Below, in pieces: positions 16,726 to 24,325 of a stretch of DNA of 64,000 nucleotides. The notes under the pieces are model-generated. The model had not been told where the DNA came from, did no database searches, and was given only the letters and a program-made list of their open reading frames with translations. Numbering within the stretch: the stretch's first letter is position 1; each line of letters opens with the position of its first letter. Made by a program: the position numbers and the translations under genes. Source of the stretch: Sediminibacterium soli (lineage in GTDB: Bacteria > Bacteroidota > Bacteroidia > Chitinophagales > Chitinophagaceae); contig NZ_JAACJR010000008.1 in the NCBI RefSeq assembly GCF_009939225.1, positions 245,107-309,106 on the forward strand, given 5' to 3'.

Positions 16726-18915
16726 TCAGGGTACGATATTGAGTTTACCCGCATTGCTGGCGTTGATCTGTAAGGAGGCGCTGCCCTGCATGCTTACGCT
16801 GCTGCAACCCACTACGATATTGCCCAGTATGCGCTTGGTTCCTCCATTGCTGATCACCAGGTTGCCGAAGGTAAAGGCAGGAATATCCTGTGTACCCGAA
16901 CCGTTGAAGTTAACGGTGCTGCCGGTAACCGTATAGGCCCCTGCACCGGGGGTAAACAGTCCGGCAATGCCAATGATGCCCAGAGCGCTCAGGGTTCTTG
17001 CGCCGCCGCTGCCGTCCAGGTCGGTATAATCCCCGTGTACAATGGTCTGCGGGGATGCGCTGTTGTACAGAACGGTGCCACCCCAGGTTTTGGCGACAGA
17101 GATGGGTGTTGCCGATGTGTTCTGCGTCAGCAACCGGCCCGCGTGACCGGTGGCAGTGTTGGTTACCGCAAGGGTATTGATCCCCATATCCAGGCTGCTG
17201 CCCGCAACGGAGGTCAGATTGGTGGCCGTGATATTGCCTGAGGCTGTCTGTACGCCGCTGGTATTGCCCATGGCAAGCGTATAATAAGTCATTGCCCCAA
17301 CGGTTTGTCCGCCCGAAGCCAGGTTGTAATTAACGGTACCGGTTCCGGGGGTAAAGGTTCCGCTGTTGGTCCAGCCACCCTGCAGACTGATGGTGTCCGA
17401 GCCCATGGTTACCGCACCGGTGCCTGTAATATTGCCTGCGATGTTTGCACCGGCATTGTTCACGGAAAGTAAAGCGGTGCCGCCCGTGATATCCCAGTTG
17501 CCGCTGACCGACACCGTACCCGCAGCCACTGTTTTATTGCCGTTACCGGAGAAAGAAAGGTTTTTATAGGTGGGCGTTACGGATACCGTTTGTGCAACGC
17601 CGGCCGCATACTCAACCGTTGTGCCTGCTGCAAAACTGTTGGTGCCGAATGCCGGGTAGCCGGTGGCCACAGTGGCAGATCCCAGTTGAAAAATTCCGGA
17701 TACAAGGTTGATGGTTCCCGTTGCCGTTAACTGGAAACCGCCATCGCTGAACAGGCTGCTGGCAACCTGTGAACCGATCTGCAGCTGTCTTGTGCCTATA
17801 TTTTTGGCCGCGTTCATCTTAACGCCGTTTACATTGTCGATCAGTATGCCGCCGGCGCCCGCCCAGGTTGCCGGAAATTCAGTGCCCGTGGTTTGGGCAA
17901 TATCGCCTTTGTACTCCAGCGCGGCAGAAGCGCCATAGGTTGGCGTGCCTGTTACGGTTGAGGTGCCCTGCCTAGACAATGTGCCGTTTACCGTAGCGCC
18001 GGTCACCGTTTTGACGCCGGCGCCCGACAGGGTAAGGTCGTTATAGGTAACGGCCCAGGCTGTCTGCGCGGCCGCCCCGTTAAAGTTTACGGTGCCCGCA
18101 CCCGCGGTAAAACCCACGGTGGTGCCGCTGAGCGTGCCGCCGATGGCCAGCGAGCCCGAGCCGTAGAACCGGAACACACAGCCCGTGGTGCCGTGGGTGA
18201 TATTGCCGGCGATGGTGGCGGAGCCGTTGCCGATGGTAAGACTGTCGTTACGTGTGGCCGTGGTGGCGCTCATGGTAAGCGATCCGGCAGAGAAACTGCC
18301 GTCGCCCACTGAAATGGTGCTGGTAAAGCCGGCATTGGGTCTTGCCATCGTTACCGCGCCGGTTACAGCCAGCGAACCCGTTGACGCGATAAGTACGCGC
18401 GTAACAGCCGCCGCAACCGGAATGGTGAAGTTACCCGATACCGTAACCGTATCGCTGATCGCCAGACTGGCGCCGCTTGTCAGGGCCAGGTTATTGAAAG
18501 CGGTGATGCTGGCACCGCCGCTGATGGCTGCGTTTGCCGTACCGAAAGTAACGGTGGCCGTTCCCTTGGTGAAGGAGCCGTTGTTTACCCAGGGACCATT
18601 TACCGTAAGCGCGATGGTGGTGCATTCCAGCGTGGCGCCGGCACTAATCGTTACCCCCGTGCAGGTGCGGGCAATGGAATTCACCGTTACCTTACCCAAA
18701 CCGGTGGTGGCGATGATGACATTGTCTGTTGCCAGGGGTATTATACCGCCCACCCAGGTAGTGGTGGTTCCCCAGTTGCCGCCGGCAGCGGTGGAAGTGC
18801 GTGTGGCGGCATATCCCTGCATGCCCTGCAGACAGCCCATCAGGCATACCAGCCATACGGCGATGCGGTATTTTTTAAAGAAAACAAACGAAACGGAATC
18901 CCTGGTAGCGTACAT
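16726..18915 (-). CDS. secreted beta-strand-repeat protein
   Basis: This 729-residue protein has a signal peptide (positive FFKKYR, then hydrophobic AVWLVCLMGCL, cleavage about 37 near GYA-ATR). The rest is Thr/Ser/Gly/Ala-rich, with short repeated beta-strand units of the type GxxTVxFxG, NLxLSGxG and VSGNWxI about every 20-40 residues, as in right-handed beta-helix surface proteins. Trp and charged residues are rare. No T9SS C-terminal sorting domain or autotransporter barrel is visible and the end is abrupt. Such proteins are usually far longer in this group, so truncation is possible. Function is unknown; a surface or adhesion role is inferred from the architecture only. Confidence 0.8.
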   Translation of the reverse strand: MYATRDSVSFVFFKKYRIAVWLVCLMGCLQGMQGYAATRTSTAAGGNWGTTTTWVGGIIPLATDNVIIATTGLGKVTVNSIARTCTGVTISAGATLECTTIALTVNGPWVNNGSFTKGTATVTFGTANAAISGGASITAFNNLALTSGASLAISDTVTVSGNFTIPVAAAVTRVLIASTGSLAVTGAVTMARPNAGFTSTISVGDGSFSAGSLTMSATTATRNDSLTIGNGSATIAGNITHGTTGCVFRFYGSGSLAIGGTLSGTTVGFTAGAGTVNFNGAAAQTAWAVTYNDLTLSGAGVKTVTGATVNGTLSRQGTSTVTGTPTYGASAALEYKGDIAQTTGTEFPATWAGAGGILIDNVNGVKMNAAKNIGTRQLQIGSQVASSLFSDGGFQLTATGTINLVSGIFQLGSATVATGYPAFGTNSFAAGTTVEYAAGVAQTVSVTPTYKNLSFSGNGNKTVAAGTVSVSGNWDITGGTALLSVNNAGANIAGNITGTGAVTMGSDTISLQGGWTNSGTFTPGTGTVNYNLASGGQTVGAMTYYTLAMGNTSGVQTASGNITATNLTSVAGSSLDMGINTLAVTNTATGHAGRLLTQNTSATPISVAKTWGGTVLYNSASPQTIVHGDYTDLDGSGGARTLSALGIIGIAGLFTPGAGAYTVTGSTVNFNGSGTQDIPAFTFGNLVISNGGTKRILGNIVVGCSSVSMQGSASLQINASNAGKLNIVP

Positions 18916-19135
18916 ATCCTGTAGAGGTTAATAAAGGATATTGGATTTTATGGATGACGATCTTCCGGATCGCCAAAACCAGACACGAGAAACTGCAAGA
19001 TGCTTTGTCGGGATTAGCCCAGAATAAGGCAGAAATTAGAATAGGCTTAGAATCGCCACAGGCTGTAAAAACGGGTTGTCTGGGGGGCTTTTTGAAAATG
19101 GCCCGTTGTTGTAACGGCCCTGAAGCAGGGTGGGG

Positions 19136-19957
19136 CTATTCAAAGAAAATACGTACGGTCTGGTAAAACCATTTATTGTCCATGGCCGCGCCCGCCTGCT
19201 GCATGTGTTCGTTAAAACCCTGCAGACCGAACAGACCGGCCATATTTCCGTTGCGCAGGGCAATCTCGAGGTATCCCGCGGAATTGAACCAGGCTAATTT
19301 TTCCGATTCCGAAACGGAGGTATAGTTATCGCTGATGGTATCGATGATCTCGTTCCGTTTGAATACGATCTTAAAGCGCCTGCCGTTGCGCTGTTCTTCA
19401 AATTCCTGTTTGGTGATGTTGATGACCACGTTTTCGAAATTGTCGATAAACAGTATCTGTCCCTCCATCCAGTTTGGACCGATGGTGGCCCGCAGCGGGT
19501 ATTTTTCAACGATATTGTTTACCGACTCGCCCGCAGCATAAAGATTACCGGTATGCGTGATCGCCGCCGAGGCATTGGCGGCAAGCTGTGTGATCTCGAG
19601 CAGGGTATTCCGCCTGTCTACCGCAATGGCAGCCATCTCTGCGGGTTTGGCGCCGGTGATCATGGTGAGGATGCCGTTATCCGGGCAGATAATATACTGG
19701 TCGTTATACCGCGCCACCAGCAGGTAACGCACGGCGGTATCAAACAGGTTCACGATCACCAGGTGAAAACTGCCTGCCGGAAAATACCGGAAAGCATTGT
19801 TGCAGGTATACGCCGCCTGCGGAAAATTGGTCTGGGAAAGGTAGTGCGTGATATCCGCAATACTCCATGCCGGCAACAGGCTGAGGAACTGGCCTTTGAT
19901 AGCGCCAACAAGATAATCCCGTTGACCTATGTCTGTTGTCAGGGTTAGGATAGGCAT
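19136..19957 (-). CDS. SAM hydroxide adenosyltransferase (DUF62) family protein
   Basis: This 273-residue protein has the N-terminal motif LTLTTDIGQRDYLVGAIKG and the Asp/Asn-rich active-site features of the SAM hydrolase/halogenase fold. NLFDTAVRYLLV near 88 and CPDNGILTMI near 110 are also present, as is a C-terminal barrel region (FIDNFENVVINIT near 168). The family hydrolyses S-adenosylmethionine to adenosine and methionine using water. It is the first gene of a minus-strand pair with the SDR gene, whose stop lies 29 bp upstream. No fluorinase-specific insertion is evident. Confidence 0.87.
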   Translation of the reverse strand: MPILTLTTDIGQRDYLVGAIKGQFLSLLPAWSIADITHYLSQTNFPQAAYTCNNAFRYFPAGSFHLVIVNLFDTAVRYLLVARYNDQYIICPDNGILTMITGAKPAEMAAIAVDRRNTLLEITQLAANASAAITHTGNLYAAGESVNNIVEKYPLRATIGPNWMEGQILFIDNFENVVINITKQEFEEQRNGRRFKIVFKRNEIIDTISDNYTSVSESEKLAWFNSAGYLEIALRNGNMAGLFGLQGFNEHMQQAGAAMDNKWFYQTVRIFFE

Positions 19958-19986
19958 GCCGAAAAATAAACGTATGGCGCTGCAGG

Positions 19987-20793
19987 TTATTTCACCAGCT
20001 CCCCATTTTTAAAGAAAAATTTCCTGACCAGCTTATCTGCCACCGATGGAAAGAAGCGGTTGATGAAGACGGTTTGCTTTCCCTGCGAGGTAAGTACGAT
20101 GGTGCGTTTGCGTTTGATGATGGCCTGTGCGATATGCTCCGCACATTCTGCCGCGCTCATCAGTTTGCCTTCTTCCAAAGGCGATTCGCCCTGGGCAATA
20201 CCGTCTTTGTTCAGCGCCGCATTGCGGATATTGGAGGTGGTGAAACCCGGGCAAACCCACATCACGTTCACGCCGGTCTCGATCAGTTCGGTGCGCAGGG
20301 CTTCGAGCCATCCGTTAACCGCGAACTTGGAGGCAGAATACCCGCTGCGGCCCGGCAGACCGCGGTAACCCGCAATAGAAGATACCCCCACGATGGTGCC
20401 CTTGTTCCGGGTAATATAGGGCAAAGCGAATTTGCTGCAGTAAACGGTGCCCCAGAAATTGATGTCCATCACTTTGCGGATGGTTTCCAGTTCCACATCG
20501 GCCACCAGCGAGCGCATGGAGATACCGGCATTGTTGACCAGTATGTCTATCGTACCAAAGGTCTTTACCACCGCATCGATGAAATTGCGGCAGTCGGACT
20601 CCTTGCTTACATCGGCGGTATGGATCATCAGCGGGTGCGAGGTATGACTCGACTGCAGCTGGTACAATTTATCGAAGTTCCTGCCGCAGGTGGCCACTTT
20701 GGCGCCCTCGCGGAGAAAAAGCTCCACCAATGCCTTGCCGATGCCATCAGATCCGCCCGTAATCACCACCACTTTTTTATCAAACATGCCCAT
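19987..20793 (-). CDS. short-chain dehydrogenase/reductase
   Basis: This classical SDR is 268 residues long. It has the cofactor motif TGGSDGIGKA near 10-20, NNAGIS near 90, and the catalytic Ser (VSSIAG near 140) with YSASK near 156. The Arg after the cofactor strand (CGRNF) suggests NADP(H). The C-terminus (about 230-268) carries a hydrophobic and basic stretch, as in membrane-associated sphinganine or ketoacyl reductase-like SDRs. The substrate cannot be inferred. ATGs at 20793 and 20787 are both usable; the former is nearest the promoter box. Confidence 0.88.
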   Translation of the reverse strand: MGMFDKKVVVITGGSDGIGKALVELFLREGAKVATCGRNFDKLYQLQSSHTSHPLMIHTADVSKESDCRNFIDAVVKTFGTIDILVNNAGISMRSLVADVELETIRKVMDINFWGTVYCSKFALPYITRNKGTIVGVSSIAGYRGLPGRSGYSASKFAVNGWLEALRTELIETGVNVMWVCPGFTTSNIRNAALNKDGIAQGESPLEEGKLMSAAECAEHIAQAIIKRKRTIVLTSQGKQTVFINRFFPSVADKLVRKFFFKNGELVK

Positions 20794-20811
20794 ACCGGAT
20801 AATTTGTCGGA

Positions 20812-20819
20812 CAAAAATA
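20812..20819 (-). promoter_or_regulatory. promoter of the SDR gene
   Basis: Minus-strand TATTTTTG (-7 box) lies 18 bases upstream of the ATG. A GTTG at 20841-20844, 21 bases further upstream, may serve as the -33 element. Confidence 0.5.
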
Positions 20820-20881
20820 AACAGTTCGCCGCTCAGTTATCAACATAATGGGTACCAATCCATAATTTATTTGCTTAAAAA

Positions 20882-20912
20882 TTTGGCTGGTTTTTTATTT
20901 CGCCTATTTTTG
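20882..20912 (+). promoter_or_regulatory. tRNA-Lys promoter
   Basis: TTTG at 20882-20885 and TATTTTTG at 20905-20912 are separated by 19 bp. This is a full match to the Bacteroidota consensus (TTTG, N19-21, TAnnTTTG). It lies 43 bases before the tRNA and is the best promoter in the window. Confidence 0.8.
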
Positions 20913-20955
20913 CACTCCCAAAACAGAAGCCCCTGGCCCTGTGCGGGAATGGTCA

Positions 20956-21031
20956 GATTCCGTAGCTCAGTTGGTAGAGCAATACACTTTTAATGTATGG
21001 GTCCTGGGTTCGAGTCCCAGCGGGATCACCA
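20956..21031 (+). tRNA. tRNA-Lys (anticodon TTT)
   Basis: This is a complete 76-nt cloverleaf with encoded CCA. The acceptor stem is GATTCCG with CGGGATC, the D arm includes GCTCAGTTGGTAGAGC, and the anticodon stem ATACA/TGTAT encloses CTTTTAA (anticodon TTT). The T arm is CTGGG/CCCAG with GTTCGAGTC, the discriminator is A, and CCA is at 21029-21031. The mobile element starts at its 3' side. The gene stays intact, so the insertion restores or does not alter the 3' end. Confidence 0.97.
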
Positions 21032-22541
21032 TATGGGACAAGTCAAAATTCAAACGACTTGTCCCATTTTTTTTGGGCTTCAATTCCTTGTCTATTACGG
21101 ATATAATGTTGATGACTTCATTCAATCTTTTGGTTCGATGTTGGCAACCGTCGAATACGAGATTTTCAGGGAACATCGAACCAACTATCTTTCGCTTTAC
21201 TTCTACTGTACCTTCTCTATACAATGTTTCAAGCTGTGCGATGTTGCTAAACGCCTTGTTCCATAAAGGCTCTACCGTTGTTTGGAAATTTACAGCGGCC
21301 TTTAATTTTGCTTCCAGCCGATTGATCTTTTCCTCACATTCAGATTTGATAGCCCGATAATCATCGCCTTCAATATCGCCGCACAAAAGCAGTTCTCTTG
21401 CTTTTACAACCCGGTTGTTTACCTCCTGCAATTGTACCTTTAAATCTTTTTGTTCATCTCTTTCTCCACGTTCTTTTGACTTATATGTTGACGTAATTAC
21501 GTCTTTGCACATTTCAAGTCTTGAGAGCGGCCAAACATATTTTTTGATCTCGTCATACATTTTATCGTTCGTGTCTTTTGCTTTGTAACGAACACCACAA
21601 GCAGAACTGCAATGATAGTAATGGTAATATTGTGTTCTCCCTTTTGATGCACTGGCTGTCAACATCCTTCCGCATTTTGGACAGATTAGGAAACCTCTCA
21701 ATGGAATGCTGTCATCGGCTGTAACTTTTGTTCCCAAAATCCGTTTGCGTCCATCCAATACATCCTGAACATCATAGAAAAGGGCTTCAGAGATCAAACG
21801 TTCATGTTGCCCCTTTGCCAGGAGGCTTTCTTCTTCTTTGTATTTGGGAACAAATATCAATCCGCAGTATATCGGGTTTCGTATGGCAACCCAAAAGTTA
21901 TTCTTGCTGCACTTTAATCCTTTTTCTTTTGCTTTTTTCCATACCTGTTCAGTATTGAGCTTACTGCGGGATAGTTCTTCAAACGCCCATTTCATTATAT
22001 CACCCTGAATTTCTTTCGGGGCAATATATTTCTTACCGTTCTCATTAACCTTGTTGGCATAACCAATGGGTGCGGTTCCCATCCAGCGCCCTTCTTTCTT
22101 AGCCCTCCGCATCCCATGAAACACATTTAACGCTCTCCGGTCATTCTCTACCTCCGGTGCAGCGAGGTAAAACGCCAGCATCATTTTATTTTCAGGAATT
22201 GAAAGGTCAAGGGGTTGCTCTACAGCCTGTGGTTCTACACCTAACCGCCGAAGGGTACTGATCATTTGGTACGCATCCCCTGCGTTACGGCTAAACCTGT
22301 CCCATTTCGTAAACAGGATAAGGTCGGTATGTCCTTTATGTTTCCTTAAATCACCCAATAGGCCTGTCCAAGCCGGTCGTTTGAAAGTCTTAGCCGAATG
22401 GTCTTCCAAGATCACTTTCCTAACCCGGATATTGTTGATTTCACAGTATTTCCGCAAACGTTCCTCCTGGTCACGTTGCGAATAGCCTTTATCGGCCTGT
22501 TCGTCCGTACTTACCCGTACATAAAGGTCTGCTATTTTCAT
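20967..22541 (-). CDS. large serine recombinase (integrase), tRNA-proximal copy
   Basis: This 524-residue protein has a resolvase domain with nucleophile Ser11 (LYVRVSTDEQ) and FTKWDRFSRN near 70, then the Recombinase domain and a zinc ribbon (CPKCGRM, then HCSSACGVRYKA). A C-terminal coiled-coil region follows, as in phage-type large serine integrases. The ATG at 22541 is used because it gives MKIADLYVRVS; the longer frame to 22739 is not coding-like. The last 34 or so residues are encoded by the tRNA terminator hairpin and the antisense of tRNA-Lys (ending LEPRTHTLKVYCSTN). The native C-terminus is therefore created at the junction. It is about two-thirds identical by eye to the second copy. 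Confidence 0.92.
   Translation of the reverse strand: MKIADLYVRVSTDEQADKGYSQRDQEERLRKYCEINNIRVRKVILEDHSAKTFKRPAWTGLLGDLRKHKGHTDLILFTKWDRFSRNAGDAYQMISTLRRLGVEPQAVEQPLDLSIPENKMMLAFYLAAPEVENDRRALNVFHGMRRAKKEGRWMGTAPIGYANKVNENGKKYIAPKEIQGDIMKWAFEELSRSKLNTEQVWKKAKEKGLKCSKNNFWVAIRNPIYCGLIFVPKYKEEESLLAKGQHERLISEALFYDVQDVLDGRKRILGTKVTADDSIPLRGFLICPKCGRMLTASASKGRTQYYHYYHCSSACGVRYKAKDTNDKMYDEIKKYVWPLSRLEMCKDVITSTYKSKERGERDEQKDLKVQLQEVNNRVVKARELLLCGDIEGDDYRAIKSECEEKINRLEAKLKAAVNFQTTVEPLWNKAFSNIAQLETLYREGTVEVKRKIVGSMFPENLVFDGCQHRTKRLNEVINIISVIDKELKPKKNGTSRLNFDLSHMVIPLGLEPRTHTLKVYCSTN
21034..21074 (+). terminator. tRNA-Lys terminator
   Basis: TGGGACAAGTC (21034-21044) and GACTTGTCCCA (21056-21066) pair perfectly over 11 bp, followed by eight T. 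It starts 3 bases after the tRNA. The same DNA is translated on the minus strand as part of the recombinase C-terminus. Confidence 0.88.
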
Positions 22542-22568
22542 AACTAAAAAATTAAGTGTGGTACTATG

Positions 22569-22601
22569 TAAAGATAAGAAGAAAAAATGAAAATGAGCAA
22601 T
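22569..22601 (-). promoter_or_regulatory. candidate promoter of recombinase 1
   Basis: Minus-strand TATCTTTA (7 of 8 to TAnnTTTG, at 22569-22576) with a TTG at 22598-22600, 21 bases upstream. It is 28 bases from the ATG. It abuts the 24-bp repeat array. Confidence 0.35.
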
Positions 22602-22631
22602 ATTTAATAGTATCATCACGTCAAAATTTAC

Positions 22632-22639
22632 TAAATTTG
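22632..22639 (+). promoter_or_regulatory. candidate -7 box of fic, inside the repeat array
   Basis: TAAATTTG matches TAnnTTTG, 118 bases before the fic ATG. It overlaps the second repeat core, so proteins bound to the array would block it. No clear -33 element is seen. Confidence 0.4.
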
Positions 22640-22694
22640 TTACATCTTTGTTTAATATTATAAAACCGACAAGGTTTAATAGGAATTGAACGCC

Positions 22695-22715
22695 CCTGTT
22701 TAATAACATAACAGG
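22695..22715. promoter_or_regulatory. inverted repeat overlapping the last 24-bp unit
   Basis: CCTGTT (22695-22700) and AACAGG (22710-22715) are perfect complements around 9 bases. The left arm runs into the fifth GTTTAATA core. It lies 42 bases before the fic ATG and is a plausible operator or leader hairpin. Confidence 0.4.
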
Positions 22716-22757
22716 CACACAATAGCCTATTAGCCGCATAAATTCAAACTATTCGAT

Positions 22758-24320
22758 ATGGCCACACCCCGCGAAAGATTGGTAGAATCGCTTAAATTCC
22801 TGAAAGAATTACAGGATAACGGTGTAGTCGGTATCCATACCGATGAAATGCCCAACAGGAAATACAGGGAGATACTGCTTAAAAACGGCTTTATCCGTGA
22901 GGTGACAAAGGGATGGTACATACCTACCGATCCTGCTGAAAAGGAAGGTGAAACCACGTCCTGGTACAGTTCCTATTGGGAATTTATTGTAAAGTTCCTG
23001 AATCACAAATTTGGCGATGACTGGTGCTTGTCAGCAGACCAGTCGCTGCTTATCCATGCGGGAAACAGCGCAGTACCTCAACAGTTGATGATACGTTCGC
23101 CACAAGGAAATAATAACCCTACGCCCTTACCACATAACACGTCCCTGTTCAATTTAAGGACTGGTATTCCGCCAGCGGATCAAACCATCGTAACCAATGG
23201 AATCAGGATGTACAATCTGCCGGCTGCTTTGGTTTACAGCTCACCAAGCATTTATACAAGGAATGCCATAGATGCCCGCACAGCCCTTACGTTGATAAGA
23301 GATGCTTCGGAGGTACTACCTATCCTTTTGGAAAACGGTCACACCACATTTGCGGGAAGGTTAGCAGGCGCTTTTAGAAATATTAACAGGGATAAAATAG
23401 CCGATCAGATTGTAGATACTGTTAAGCAAGCTGATTACGATATACGGGAAGAAGATCCTTTTGAAACCAAACTGAACCTTAATCTATCCTCCCGTGAACG
23501 CTCTCCCTACGCCAATCGCATCAGGCTCATGTGGCAACAGATGCGTGAGATTATTATTTCCAGCTTTCCCAAAGCTCCCGGCATACCCGATGATTCACAA
23601 GCCTACCTGAAGGACGTTGACGACATTTACATAACAGATGCCTATCACTCCCTCTCGATAGAACGGTATCGGGTGACACCGGAACTTATAGAAAGAGTAA
23701 GCAGCGGTCAGTGGAACAGTAAGGCGCATGAGGAAGATCGCAAGCAAAGGGATGCTATGGCTGCCAGAGGCTACTACCAAGCCTTTCTGCAGGTGAAGGA
23801 AACCATCACAGCAATATTGAAGGGAGCCAATGCAGGAAAGCAGGTGGATAAAGATCACGCAAAATGGTACAGGCAACTATTCGACCCAAGCGTTACCGCC
23901 GGGCTTTTAAAAGCGGCGGACCTTGCAGGGTATCGCAACCACCAGGTATATATTGGGAACTCCAAACACGTTCCTCTGAACGTGGATGGTATGAGAGATG
24001 CCATGCCCGTTCTGTTTGAATTATTGGAGGAAGAACCGGAGCCATCGGTCAGGGCAGTATTGGGTCATTTCGTTTTTGTTTTTATCCATCCGTACATGGA
24101 TGGTAACGGACGAATAGGACGGTTTCTGATGAATGCAATGTTGGCTTCGGGTGGATACCCGTGGACGGTTATACCTGTGGAAAGGAGAACTGAATATATG
24201 CAGGCATTGGAGCAGGCAAGCGTAGGGCAGGATATTACTTCGTTTGCCACTTTCCTTGCTTATCTGGTCAACGAGCGGTTAAAAGGGAAAATCGTGGCTA
24301 AGTTGCCCGACGCTAAGTAG
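22758..24320 (+). CDS. Fic-family AMPylase-like protein with AbiEi-like N-terminal domain
   Basis: In this 520-residue protein the C-terminal Fic domain has the catalytic motif HPYMDGNGRIGRF with His near 444, so nucleotidyl transfer (usually AMP) to a hydroxyl is expected. An internal S-L-S-I-E-R near 298-303 resembles the class II autoinhibitory (S/T)xxxE(G/N) helix, with Glu302 but Arg instead of Gly/Asn. The first 150 or so residues look like a winged-helix region followed by an AbiEi-type segment (LKNGFIREVTKGWYIP, then LSADQSLLIHAGNSAVPQQL). It is divergent from recombinase 1 and convergent with recombinase 2 (5 bp apart). A toxin or regulatory role is likely but not proven. Confidence 0.88.
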   Translation: MATPRERLVESLKFLKELQDNGVVGIHTDEMPNRKYREILLKNGFIREVTKGWYIPTDPAEKEGETTSWYSSYWEFIVKFLNHKFGDDWCLSADQSLLIHAGNSAVPQQLMIRSPQGNNNPTPLPHNTSLFNLRTGIPPADQTIVTNGIRMYNLPAALVYSSPSIYTRNAIDARTALTLIRDASEVLPILLENGHTTFAGRLAGAFRNINRDKIADQIVDTVKQADYDIREEDPFETKLNLNLSSRERSPYANRIRLMWQQMREIIISSFPKAPGIPDDSQAYLKDVDDIYITDAYHSLSIERYRVTPELIERVSSGQWNSKAHEEDRKQRDAMAARGYYQAFLQVKETITAILKGANAGKQVDKDHAKWYRQLFDPSVTAGLLKAADLAGYRNHQVYIGNSKHVPLNVDGMRDAMPVLFELLEEEPEPSVRAVLGHFVFVFIHPYMDGNGRIGRFLMNAMLASGGYPWTVIPVERRTEYMQALEQASVGQDITSFATFLAYLVNERLKGKIVAKLPDAK

Positions 24321-24325
24321 AAAGG

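Larger units (their letters stand above)
22602..22721. repeat. five-copy array with exact 24-bp period, core RTTTAATA
   Basis: The 8-bp core begins at 22602 (ATTTAATA), 22626 (ATTTACTA), 22650, 22674 and 22698 (each GTTTAATA), so every step is exactly 24 bp. The 16 bp between cores is only weakly conserved. The array fills the space between divergent recombinase and fic genes and overlaps the fic -7 box. The spacing resembles iterons or helically phased operator sites. The bound protein is unknown. Confidence 0.75.

Noticed and set aside
18185..18931. Plus-strand open frame opposite the beta-repeat protein
   Set aside because: It mirrors the repeats and has no signal or known motif; the minus frame has a signal peptide and regular beta units.
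20941..21360. Plus-strand frame reading through tRNA-Lys
   Set aside because: It crosses a confident tRNA and its terminator, and lies antisense to the recombinase.
22602..22721. CRISPR array
   Set aside because: The core is only 8 bp with a 24-bp step and no cas genes nearby; repeats are far too short.
22542..22739. N-terminal extension of recombinase 1 up to 22739
   Set aside because: The extension would cover the repeat array and promoters; the second copy starts at the equivalent of 22541.
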